64,000 bases of DNA from Streptomyces aureocirculatus. GTDB lineage: Bacteria > Actinomycetota > Actinomycetes > Streptomycetales > Streptomycetaceae. Each line of letters opens with the position of its first letter. Within the stretch, counting starts at the first letter, position 1. The position numbers and the translations under genes were made by a program. The notes beneath the pieces are model-generated. The model saw only the letters and a list, made by a program, of their open reading frames with translations, searched no databases and was not told where the DNA came from. Location of the stretch: positions 29,451-93,450 of the forward strand of contig NZ_JOAP01000049.1 of NCBI RefSeq assembly GCF_000720475.1, in the 5' to 3' direction. Positions 17,319 through 24,832 of this stretch are shown in pieces.

Positions 17319-18437
17319 ATGGGCTTATCACCGGTTGCCGTTCTTCCCGCTGTCGCTGTCTTCCGTGAGCCCCGAGGCGGGTGCCCCGCCCCCGCGTTGG
17401 GCCCACGCGTCGTTGCCGAGGCGCAACGAACCGTGCGCGTGTTGGCCGACGTAGCGACCCACGCCAGACCGGTTGAACGGTCCCTCGCTCTGCGGCAAGC
17501 CGCCGCGACGGCGAGCAGTTTGGCGGCCTCACTGGCAGAGCTGGATGAGGCCGTGCTCGGTGAGGGCATACCGGCTCAGTCGATCAGTCAATCCTACTTC
17601 CGGGTCCGTGAGGAAGAGCTGTCGGATCAACAGGCCGCCCTGCACGGCGTCCTGGTCATCCACCGCGCTCTGGAAGACCTGTGCGACGCGCCCCTGGCGG
17701 GCGGCGACCTGGCACTGGAGACAGCCGGCATGCGACAGGCCGTAGTCGACCTCACCGGCGCGACACCGGACACCGACCTCGACTTCGAACCGCCCACCCC
17801 CGTCCCCGCAACTGGGACGGGGGCGTCGTTGGAAGACGTGTGGAGCGCTCGCTGGCTCATCGGCCACCAGGTCCATGTCCTGTTCAACGTCTGCGCCGCA
17901 GCAGCCGTCGCCGACGCCACCGGCCACCTGCGGCGCGGCAACCGCGAGACCGCGCTGCGACGGCTTGCGGACGCGACGGTGTACGTGCGCGGATTCCCCG
18001 CAGCCATGACCCACGCCAGTACGATCCCGGCTGATTACTACCGGACGGCGATACGCCAGACCATGGCGCCCCCGTCGGTGGACATCCCCCTGAGCGGGCG
18101 CCAGCACCGTGGCTACAAGCTGTTCCGGGCGGCGATGAAGGACCTGCTGGCTGTCGCTCCGGACTCCTACGAGCACTTGGCGGCCCGGGCCCCGGAGCTG
18201 GCCGAGGCCCGAGGCGCTCTGCTGGAAGCCGACATCATCGACGGTGAACGGCACGTCACCCTCGCATACTCGATGGTGCATCTCGATCGTTCCATCGCTC
18301 AAAGGCCCGACAGCCCCGATAACGCCGTCGCCGAACTACGGCTCATGCGCCATCGCCGCGCAGCCCAGTACGCCCCCTTGATCCGGTACGGGGACCACTA
18401 CGTCGCCGACGCCGTGGCCGGCCTGCGCCACTCGTGA
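17319..18437 (+). CDS. putative heme-dependent oxygenase/peroxidase, SfmD/TyrH-like (5' end uncertain)
   Basis: About 372 aa from ATG 17319; GTG 17433 (GAGG 12 nt upstream) is an alternative. All-helical protein. The C-terminal half, ARWLIGHQVHVLFNVCAAAAVADATGHLRRGN, AAMTHASTIPADYYRTAIRQTM APPSVDIPLSG, and DIIDGERHVTLAYSMVHLD, recalls the histidine-ligated heme aromatic oxygenases SfmD (3-methyltyrosine hydroxylase) and LmbB2-type tyrosine hydroxylases. The HxxxC heme-attachment motif of SfmD would be HVTLA here, which would mean non-covalent heme. This assignment rests on remembered similarity and needs a profile search. The frame runs back through MITE copy 1, so the native start may have been lost. 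Followed 41 nt later by an Fe(II)/2OG oxygenase. Confidence 0.5.
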   Translation: MGLSPVAVLPAVAVFREPRGGCPAPALGPRVVAEAQRTVRVLADVATHARPVERSLALRQAAATASSLAASLAELDEAVLGEGIPAQSISQSYFRVREEELSDQQAALHGVLVIHRALEDLCDAPLAGGDLALETAGMRQAVVDLTGATPDTDLDFEPPTPVPATGTGASLEDVWSARWLIGHQVHVLFNVCAAAAVADATGHLRRGNRETALRRLADATVYVRGFPAAMTHASTIPADYYRTAIRQTMAPPSVDIPLSGRQHRGYKLFRAAMKDLLAVAPDSYEHLAARAPELAEARGALLEADIIDGERHVTLAYSMVHLDRSIAQRPDSPDNAVAELRLMRHRRAAQYAPLIRYGDHYVADAVAGLRHS

Positions 18438-18478
18438 GCTCGCGTGCCTGCCGCCCACATTCCCATCGGGAGACTTCT

Positions 18479-19486
18479 ATGGCCGATACGACGCCCGACA
18501 GCACCCATGGCACCGGCGTGGTCGGCCGGGAACTTGATCCGGCCGATGCCGCCGCGTGCGAGCGGCTGGCCCGTGCCCTGTGCACCGAGGGACACGACGA
18601 GGTCGACAGTCCTGAGTGGGTGGCACGGGCCAGGGACGCCTGGGAGGAGCTTCCGCTGCCGCTGCGCCGTCAGGTTCGCCGGTTTCGAAGGCATTCCGGT
18701 CCGAACGGAACCTTGGTGATCGGCGGCCTGCCCGTCGACCGGACAGCCCTGCCCCCGACGCCGGCCGTGCCCGACTCGGTCCAGCGCCGGGCCACCGTTT
18801 CGGCCGCTGTGCTCACCATGGTGGCTTGTGGTCTCGGGGAGCCTCTCGCCTACCTGGCGGAGAAGGCCGGTGCCCTCGTTCAGGACGTTGTGCCCGTGCC
18901 CGGGCAGGAGACCTTTCACGGCAACGCCGGGTCTGTGCCGCTGTCCTTCCATTCCGAGAACGGATTCCACCCCCACCCGCCTGACTACGTGGTCTTCCTG
19001 TGCCTGCGCGCCGACCATGACCACATCGCCGGCATGCGTGTCGCAGGTATTCGCCAGGTGTTGCCGCTCCTCTCCCCCGCCAGCCGCGAAGCCCTGTTCA
19101 CACCACAGTTCGTCACCACTCCCCCACCCTCCTTCGGCCCTGACACCGGCGCGAGCAAGCCGGATGTCGAGCCCCGGCCGGTGCTTTCCGGAGCCGTGGA
19201 GGACCCCGACATACGCATGGCCCAACTCGTCACCACCCCGCTCAACGCCCTGGCCGCTGAAGCACTCAGCGCATTCGGCCGCGCCTGTGAGGCGGCCTCC
19301 CTCACCCTGCGCCTGGCACCCGGTGACCTGGTCATCATCGACAACCGCGTCACCGTCCACGGCCGCACCGCCTTCCACCCCCGCTACGACGGAGCCGACC
19401 GCTGGTTGCAGCGCACATACGTCACCTGCGATCTGCGCCGCTCCCGCGACCACCGCCCTCATGACGGCCACGTCCTCACCCGCTGA
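18479..19486 (+). CDS. Fe(II)/2-oxoglutarate-dependent oxygenase, clavaminate synthase-like
   Basis: 335 aa. The facial triad is visible: FHSENGFHPHPPDYVVFLCLR gives the HxE pair (residues about 158-160), and DNRVTVHGRTAFHPRYDGADRWLQRTYV gives the distal His and the 2OG-binding Arg. The arrangement and length match the CAS/AsnO/VioC group, which hydroxylates free amino acids (Asn, Arg, Lys) or related substrates. GGGAGA precedes the ATG. It is apparently co-transcribed with the helical gene upstream; both are predicted oxygenases, suggesting sequential oxidation of one substrate. Confidence 0.85.
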   Translation: MADTTPDSTHGTGVVGRELDPADAAACERLARALCTEGHDEVDSPEWVARARDAWEELPLPLRRQVRRFRRHSGPNGTLVIGGLPVDRTALPPTPAVPDSVQRRATVSAAVLTMVACGLGEPLAYLAEKAGALVQDVVPVPGQETFHGNAGSVPLSFHSENGFHPHPPDYVVFLCLRADHDHIAGMRVAGIRQVLPLLSPASREALFTPQFVTTPPPSFGPDTGASKPDVEPRPVLSGAVEDPDIRMAQLVTTPLNALAAEALSAFGRACEAASLTLRLAPGDLVIIDNRVTVHGRTAFHPRYDGADRWLQRTYVTCDLRRSRDHRPHDGHVLTR

Positions 19487-19533
19487 CCGCTGTGACGTCG
19501 CCGGACGAGGTCCCGCTCCAGGCCGCCTTGCGA

Positions 19534-19878
19534 TCACCCTGGCAGGGCAAACCCAGGGGCAGGAACCGAACTGCTTGTTACTGCGTCCTCCACCGCGCGT
19601 GCGACCGCTGACGCCTCCGCGTTGACGACTGCGTCGGAGCAGTCGGCAGTGAGGCCGGCGATGCGTGCAGACGTCATCTCGCAGGCGTGTGGGCCCGATA
19701 CGTCCAGCGCGATCGCCCGCAGTGCGAGACCTTCCGCTTCTGCTCGCTTCGACAGCCTGTCCGTTTCGTCTTGTGTGCGGGCTGTGGCGCACACGCCATG
19801 TCCGGTTCGGGTCAGCCGAAATGCTGTGGCCTAACCGATGCCGTTTCCGGCACCGGTCACCAGCACGCTCCTGGTCAT
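19534..19878 (-). pseudogene. short-chain dehydrogenase (FabG-like) remnant with in-frame stop
   Basis: ATG at 19878, after GGAGGAG, gives MTRSVLVTGAGNGIG; the next codon is TAG, and the same frame continues ATAFRLTRTGHGVCATARTQDETD and AEGLALRAIALDVSGP. This is the Rossmann start of an SDR with the cofactor loop TGAGNGIG interrupted by a nonsense codon. The protein then degenerates (VVNAEASAVARAVEDAVT) and ends after about 115 codons, lacking the YxxxK catalytic region. Clearly dead. It follows a FabH remnant on the same strand. Confidence 0.72.
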
Positions 19879-19945
19879 CGACGTCTCCTCCTGTCCGAGG
19901 CGCTCCGGCTCCCGCCTTGAGGTCTGGGACGGAGGCGGATGATCG

Positions 19946-20113
19946 TGACGTGGCGCTGAAGCCGCTGGCGAAGCCGATCAGGGGAACCAGGTCCCCGGGG
20001 CCAACGCGGCCGGTCTCCTGAGCCCGAGCGAGTTGCAAAGGCAGTGAAGCCGAGGCGGCGTTGCCGTGGCCTGCGACCATGAGCATGCACCGTTCCGCCA
20101 ACAGGTCGAGGCG
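19946..20113 (-). pseudogene. 3-oxoacyl-ACP synthase III (FabH-like) C-terminal fragment
   Basis: RLDLLAERCMLMVAGHGNAASASLPLQLARAQETGRVGPGDLVPLIGFASGFSATS is the C-terminal end of a ketosynthase III: GHGNAASASLPLQL corresponds to the active-site Asn region (GNTSAASIPLAL) and LIGFASGFSA to the terminal strand. A stop codon lies immediately upstream in frame and no N-terminal two-thirds is present. Its neighbour is an SDR remnant, so the pair probably came from a lipid or polyketide-type locus. Confidence 0.6.
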
Positions 20114-20281
20114 TCACACAGGCGCCCGTCTCGTACACCCGCGCCCCGTGTCCTGCCAGATCCCCGACTTCCTGTCGAATGACGTGCGGACGCCCTGGCC
20201 GCGTGGGCCCCTGCGCCGCGGCGCCCCCTCCCCCCCCATTGCCCCCGGGCTCCGCGCCGTTCGCCGGTACGACCCGGCCGC

Positions 20282-20602
20282 CTACAACTCGTCGTAGATT
20301 CCGCTCAGTCGGTCGAGGACATCTGCGGCGATGGCGAGATCCCCCGTGCTCAGGTGGGTGAGGGGCTCGGCCAGTGCGTCGGCGAGGATGCGCTCCCGGT
20401 GCCGGTCGCGCCCCTTGGCGGTGAGGCTCACGCGGACGGCACGGCGGTTGCCAACGTCGGGTTCCCGGTCGACGTAGCCGACATTGACGAGGCCGTTGAC
20501 CAACTGGGTCGCGGCGGCGCTGGTGGTTTCGACGCCCTTGGCGAGTTCGGCGATCGAGAGCGGGCCGCGCGCGGTTAAAGCGTGTTGCACAACGGCGATC
20601 AC
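20282..20602 (-). pseudogene. MarR-family regulator truncated by a MITE
   Basis: LTARGPLSIAELAKGVETTSAAATQLVNGLVNVGYVDREPDVGNRRAVRVSLTAKG is a MarR winged helix, followed by the C-terminal dimerisation helix ending DVLDRLSGIYDEL. The N-terminal helices are missing: upstream of Leu/Thr the frame enters the terminal repeat of MITE copy 2, which supplies the start GTG and the residues (V/M)IAVVQHA. No MarR N-terminus is visible on the other side of the element. It may still be expressed as a truncated wHTH, but it lacks a ribosome-binding site. Confidence 0.65.
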
Positions 20603-20678
20603 GTTCGGATCCGGCCACCAAGGGTTGGCACCGCTAAACGGTCGCGAAAGATCGTTCGGTCGTTGTGCAACACGCTTT
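20577..20678. mobile_element. MITE copy 2 (102 bp)
   Basis: Ends are AAAGCGTGTTGCACAACG and its perfect reverse complement. The first 45 bp are identical to copy 1 and the last 52 bp differ at one base; the 48 bp between these arms in copy 1 are replaced here by 5 bp. Flanking bases read TTAAAG...CTTTAG, compatible with a TA-type target, but copy 1 does not show the same right flank. The element truncates a marR gene. Confidence 0.85.
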
Positions 20679-20867
20679 AGGGCCTGTCTGGCAAGGACTT
20701 TGGCCCGTCAGGCGTCTTCCACTCGCCCGACTAAGAGCCTAGCCCGATCTACGTTGTCACTCCCACTTACTTCCACCGCTATCGCGTTCCCGACAAGCTC
20801 TTCCGGTCTATGTCCGGTCCAAGTCCCGCCTCACCATCCGGCGTCCCGCCCTGACTGACGCGGTCGC

Positions 20868-21005
20868 GCGGCGAGCACATTCGGCCAGCTCCACACCGGA
20901 GTACAGCCAGAACGAGATCCCGGCGCGGCGGAGGTCGTAGGGCCGCTCGGCCGGTCCGGAGGCGAGTTCCGTACGGGGTAGGACGGACTTCCGCACCCGC
21001 GCCCA
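20868..21005 (-). pseudogene. tyrosine site-specific integrase fragment
   Basis: WARVRKSVLPRTELASGPAERPYDLRRAGISFWLYSGVELAECARRA resembles the catalytic C-terminal region of actinobacterial phage-type integrases (W..AR...L......S.LA.RPYDLRHA..S.WL..GV....VAE.AGHS). The RPYDLR Arg box is kept but the following His is Arg, and the frame has no proper start or C-terminal Tyr. It may be the scar of an integrated element; no att site was recognised. Confidence 0.5.
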
Positions 21006-21067
21006 TGTCGTGCCGTACGCAGCGACATCCACGTAGTTGCTTCGCACCACCGATGCGCGGGCATCGC

Positions 21068-22237
21068 TCAGCCCGGCAGCCGCATCAGGCGCAGCAGGTT
21101 TCCGTGGTAGATCTGCTCGCGTGCGGTGGCCGTGAGGTCGAGCGTGTCCAGGACGCGGATCGTCTCGCGGATGAATCCGGGGCCGCCCTCCGGGTCGAAG
21201 GGGCAGTCCGTACCGAACAGGACGTGTTCGGTACCGAAGAAGTCCAGGCCGCACCGGATGCCACTCGCGGACGCCGACAGGGCCGTGTCCGCGTAGAAGC
21301 GGCGGAAGTACTCAAGGGGTGGGCGCGGCGGCGTCGTGCTCCGCAGCCGCGTGAGGTCCTCGCCCGCGGTGCGGCTGCCGAGCTGCTCGCTCCAGCCGAG
21401 CCTGATCCGCCCCTCCAGGTACGGGATCATCGCGCCCAGGTGGTGGGTGATGATCTTGATGTCGGGGTGCCGTTCGAGCAGGCCGGAGAAGACGAGCCGG
21501 GCCATGGCGACGCTCGTTTCGTACGGCCAGCCGAGGGCCCACCAGATCTCGTACCGGGAGGTGTCCTCGGCGGCGTAGTCGGCGAAGCCCGCGCCGCGCG
21601 CCGGATGCAGCCAGACGGGCAGGTCACGCCGGGCCATCTCGGCGAAGACGCCGTGGAAGGCCGGATCGTCCAGCGGCCTTCCGTTGACGTTGGTGAAGAC
21701 CTGCACGCCGCGGGCGCCGAGTTCGTCGAGCGCGAAGGCGATCTCGGCGAGGGCGGCGTCCGGGTTGTTCATCGGCAGGGAGGCGACGAACGCCGGGAAC
21801 CGGTCGGGGTGACGCTCGCACAGCGCGTGCATCGACTCGTTGGCGAGCCGTGCCAGAGCCGGGGAGTCCCGCGGTCCCGCGAGCAGTTCGATCGGCGGTG
21901 AGGAGAGGGTGAGCACCTGCTGGTAGCCGTCGCCGAACGCGTCCATCATCCGCAGCCGCGCGTCGACGTCGTGCAACGCGTCCAGTTCCAGCCAGCGCTT
22001 CAGGGCGCCGGAGTCGACGGCGAGCTCCCGCATCCGCGCGAAGTAGGGGGCGGGCAGGATGTGGCTGTAGGCATCGAGTCTCCGCATGTCCCTCTTCGAG
22101 TCGACCGTGTCCATCGCGCCTGCTCCCGAGTCCACCGCGTCCATCGTCCCTGCCTCCAAGTCGACCGCGTCCATCGCCCCTGCCTCCAAGTCGACCGCGT
22201 CCATCGCCCCTGCCTCCGAGTCGGTTTTCGTCCTCAT
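21068..22237 (-). CDS. amidohydrolase-family protein (ACMSD/resorcylate-decarboxylase-like)
   Basis: 389 aa from ATG 22237, or 339 aa from ATG 22087 (MRRLDAYSHILP), where the family normally begins. The extra N-terminus is five acidic decapeptide units (GAMDAVDLEA type) encoded by a 30-bp minisatellite. The TIM-barrel metal motifs are LDAYSHILP (the first His of the usual HxH is Tyr), LPVWLHPARG, IKIITHHLGAMIPYLEGRI and HVLFGTDCPFDPEGG. Relatives include aminocarboxymuconate-semialdehyde and aromatic-acid decarboxylases. It is the last gene of the operon with an ABC importer, so it probably processes the imported compound. The start overlaps the permease stop by 4 nt (ATGA), favouring 22237. 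Confidence 0.8.
   Translation of the reverse strand: MRTKTDSEAGAMDAVDLEAGAMDAVDLEAGTMDAVDSGAGAMDTVDSKRDMRRLDAYSHILPAPYFARMRELAVDSGALKRWLELDALHDVDARLRMMDAFGDGYQQVLTLSSPPIELLAGPRDSPALARLANESMHALCERHPDRFPAFVASLPMNNPDAALAEIAFALDELGARGVQVFTNVNGRPLDDPAFHGVFAEMARRDLPVWLHPARGAGFADYAAEDTSRYEIWWALGWPYETSVAMARLVFSGLLERHPDIKIITHHLGAMIPYLEGRIRLGWSEQLGSRTAGEDLTRLRSTTPPRPPLEYFRRFYADTALSASASGIRCGLDFFGTEHVLFGTDCPFDPEGGPGFIRETIRVLDTLDLTATAREQIYHGNLLRLMRLPG
22098..22217. repeat. 30-bp tandem repeat, 4 units, at the 5' end of the amidohydrolase gene
   Basis: Units 22098-22127, 22128-22157, 22158-22187 and 22188-22217, the last two identical; a partial fifth unit follows. The unit length keeps the frame and encodes a 10-residue acidic repeat. 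It lies between two possible start codons. Confidence 0.87.
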
Positions 22238-23058
22238 CCCTCTTCCTTCCATGTACGGGGGACCCAGCGGGTGACCCTTCGGTCGACGGCCTGGACCAGC
22301 GCGATGGCTGCCAGGGCGACGGCGATCACGACCAGCAGTACGGCGAGAACGCCCGCGCTGTCGAAGCGGCCACCGGCTTCGGTGACGAGGCGGCCGAGGC
22401 CCACCACGGAGATGAACATCTCTCCGTTGACCATGCCGGTGACGGCGCGGCCGACACCGAGCCGGACCCCGGCCATGATCAGGGGAGCCGCGGCGGGAAG
22501 CGCCACGCGTACGAGCACCCGCCACTCGCTCGCGCCGTACGAGCGAGCCATCTCGACCAGGTGCGGGGGCACCGACCGAACGCCCGCTGCCGTGTTGACG
22601 ACGACGACGAACACGGCGTACGTCACCACCACCGCCACGATCGAGGCGCGCCCCGCACCGAGCAGCGAGAAGAACACCGGGGCGAAGACCAGCGACGGGG
22701 CGGCCAGCAACGCGTGCACGTACACGCCGAGCGCCGCGTCGACCCGGCGCCAGCGGCCCATGGCCGTGCCCACGAGGAGCCCGGCGGCGAGGGAGATGAC
22801 GAATCCCAGGGCCAGATTGACGAGGCTGTCCGCCAGGCTGCTCACGATCGTTCCCTGTCGGGTCGCCGCGACGAGCCGGTCGAGCACCGTGCTCAGCGGC
22901 GGCACCGCCGACGCGTCGGCGGTACGCCCCACCGCTTCCCAGACGACGGCGCCGGCCGCGAGGCTGACGGGTGCGGCGGGCAGGCTTCGCAGGCGGGCGG
23001 CCGTCGGGCGCCGCGAGGAGCCGGCCGACCGGCGTTCCACCGAGGTCGGCGCGGTCAT
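22234..23058 (-). CDS. ABC transporter permease (nitrate/sulfonate/taurine type), second of two
   Basis: 274 aa with about six TM helices. The SsuC/TauC-type cytoplasmic loop is EMARSYGASEWRVLVRVALPAAAPLIMAGVRLGVGRAVTGMVNGEMF, carrying the EAA-like motif that docks the ATPase. Start ATG 23058 overlaps the ATPase stop (ATGA), and its own stop overlaps the amidohydrolase start. Together with the permease at 23864 it should form a heterodimeric channel. Substrate not readable; the operon context suggests a small carboxylic acid, probably aromatic. Confidence 0.9.
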   Translation of the reverse strand: MTAPTSVERRSAGSSRRPTAARLRSLPAAPVSLAAGAVVWEAVGRTADASAVPPLSTVLDRLVAATRQGTIVSSLADSLVNLALGFVISLAAGLLVGTAMGRWRRVDAALGVYVHALLAAPSLVFAPVFFSLLGAGRASIVAVVVTYAVFVVVVNTAAGVRSVPPHLVEMARSYGASEWRVLVRVALPAAAPLIMAGVRLGVGRAVTGMVNGEMFISVVGLGRLVTEAGGRFDSAGVLAVLLVVIAVALAAIALVQAVDRRVTRWVPRTWKEEG

Positions 23059-23867
23059 GAGGCCACCTTGTCCGGACGGTGGGCGCGGTCCGGCCGGTGC
23101 TCCGCGTGCATGTCGCGCAGCCGCTCCCACAAGTACGCCGTGATCTCCGCGTACTCGCCGGAGCGCGCGACACCGCCGGCGTCGCGCGAGCGGGGCCGGG
23201 GCAGGCGCACCGGCACGATCTCGGCGATCCGTCCGGGGCGGGCGCTCATCAGGGCGACGCGGTCGCCGAGGAGCACGGCCTCCTCCATGCTGTGCGTGAT
23301 GAACACGACGGTCATCCGGTGTTCCTCCCAGAGCGCGAGGAGTTCTTCCTGGAGCAGCCGGCGCGTCTGCTCGTCCACGGCGCCGAACGGCTCGTCCATG
23401 AGCAGCACCCGCGGGCGGACGGCCAGGGCGCGGGCGATGCCGACGCGCTGCTGCATGCCTCCGGACAACTCGCCGGGCAGCTTGGCCTCACAGCCCTCAA
23501 GACCGACCGTGGCGATGAACGAGCGGGCCCGTTCGACGCGTTCGGCCCGTCCGACGCCGCGCATACGCAGGCCGAACGCGACGTTGTCCAGGACCGTCGC
23601 CCAGGGCAGCAGCGCGAAGTTCTGGAAGACCATGCTCCGGTCGGGCCCGGGGCCGCGCACCGGTGCGCCGTCGACGGCGATGTCCCCGTCGTCCCAGGGC
23701 ACGAGTCCGGCGATGGCTCTCAGCAAGGTCGTCTTGCCGCAGCCGCTGGGGCCGAGGACGGTCAGGAACTCGTTCTCGCGCACGTCGAGGGAGACGTCCC
23801 GCAGCGCGTCGACTCTCTCGCCGCTCCGGGTGGTGAAGGACTTGGAAAGACCCTGGATGGTGATCAT
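23055..23867 (-). CDS. ABC transporter ATP-binding protein (SsuB/TauB type)
   Basis: 270 aa. Walker A GPSGCGKTT, Q-loop FQNFALLPW, signature LSGGMQQRVGIARAL, Walker B VLLMDEPFGAVDEQT and the switch His in VVFITHSMEEAVLLGDRV are all intact. The sequence is close to the nitrate/sulfonate/taurine importer ATPases. It sits between the two permease genes, with 4-nt ATGA overlaps on both sides. Confidence 0.92.
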   Translation of the reverse strand: MITIQGLSKSFTTRSGERVDALRDVSLDVRENEFLTVLGPSGCGKTTLLRAIAGLVPWDDGDIAVDGAPVRGPGPDRSMVFQNFALLPWATVLDNVAFGLRMRGVGRAERVERARSFIATVGLEGCEAKLPGELSGGMQQRVGIARALAVRPRVLLMDEPFGAVDEQTRRLLQEELLALWEEHRMTVVFITHSMEEAVLLGDRVALMSARPGRIAEIVPVRLPRPRSRDAGGVARSGEYAEITAYLWERLRDMHAEHRPDRAHRPDKVAS

Positions 23868-24832
23868 CGTTGGCTCCTCGCCGGGCGGGTGCGGGATGTG
23901 TTCGGGCGGGTCCAGCGGGTCAGCCTGCGCTCGGCCCAGTGCGCGACGGCTCCCAGGAGCAGGGCCTCGGCCAGGATGACGGCGATGGTGCCGTAGAGCT
24001 GCGGGGCCTTGAGCAGACCGCGGTAGGTGAGGATCAGGCCGCCGAGGCCGTCGGAGACCATGAGCAGTTCGACGAGGACCATCCCGGTGACCGCGCGCCC
24101 GAGACCGAGGCGAACGCCGGTCATCACGGCGGGCAGGGCGGCGGGCAGCAGGATCCGCGCCCAGACGGTCCGCTCACCGGCGCCGAACGAGCGGGCCATC
24201 TCGATCAGCGCGGGGTCCACCTGCCGTACGCCCGCACGGCTGTTCACGATCACCATCACGACCGCGAAGAGCGCGACGAGCACGACGCGGGAGGCCGTTC
24301 CGACGCCCACCGACATCACGAGCAGCGGGATGAGGGCGGCCATCGGTGTGACGAGGAGGATGTTCAGGTGGACGTCCGCGTACCGCTCAAGCAGCGGGAA
24401 GCGGCCGAGCGCGATGCCGAGCGGAACGCCGACGACCACCGCGAGGGCGAAGCCGAGCACCAGCGCCTGGTTGCTGACGTAGAGGGCGCGCCACAGCTCC
24501 GCCTCTCCGAGAAGCCCGGCCGTGGCCCGGACCGTTTCGGTGAATCCGGGCAGCAGCAGGCCGCCCCGCGCGCGGGCGTACAGCTCCCAGCCCGTGGCGA
24601 AGACCGCGAACGTCAGGAGCTGGTAGGGCAGGTTCATGTCGAGGAAGCGGCGCAGCGGTCCGGCGGGACGGGCGGGTCGCGGGCCGGCTTGCGTGCCGTG
24701 ACCGCTTCGGCGTTCCTTCCGGTGTGTGGGCGCGCGCCGGGGTGTGGTCGCGCTCCGGGGTGTGGTCGTGTTCGGGCGCGTGGACGCGTTCCGGAACATG
24801 GCTGCGCTCCGCTGCGTGGTCGAGCGGGTCAT
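23864..24832 (-). CDS. ABC transporter permease (nitrate/sulfonate/taurine type), first of two
   Basis: 322 aa. A 55-residue Thr/Arg-rich N-terminal extension is followed by about six TM helices. The coupling loop is EMARSFGAGERTVWARILLPAALPAVMTGVRLGLGRAVTGMVLVEL. The start ATG 24832 overlaps the binding-protein stop (ATGA). The extension is encoded by a degenerate 18-bp repeat; the likely ancestral start is the internal MNLPYQLLTFAVF, about 65 codons in. Confidence 0.9.
   Translation of the reverse strand: MTRSTTQRSAAMFRNASTRPNTTTPRSATTPRRAPTHRKERRSGHGTQAGPRPARPAGPLRRFLDMNLPYQLLTFAVFATGWELYARARGGLLLPGFTETVRATAGLLGEAELWRALYVSNQALVLGFALAVVVGVPLGIALGRFPLLERYADVHLNILLVTPMAALIPLLVMSVGVGTASRVVLVALFAVVMVIVNSRAGVRQVDPALIEMARSFGAGERTVWARILLPAALPAVMTGVRLGLGRAVTGMVLVELLMVSDGLGGLILTYRGLLKAPQLYGTIAVILAEALLLGAVAHWAERRLTRWTRPNTSRTRPARSQR
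24731..24820. repeat. degenerate 18-bp tandem repeat, 5 units, at the 5' end of the permease gene
   Basis: Units of the type CGCGCTCCGGGGTGTGGT start at 24731, 24749, 24767, 24785 and 24803. They keep frame and encode a Thr/Arg/Pro/Ala-rich N-terminal extension (e.g. TTTPRSATTPRRAPT). Confidence 0.7.
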
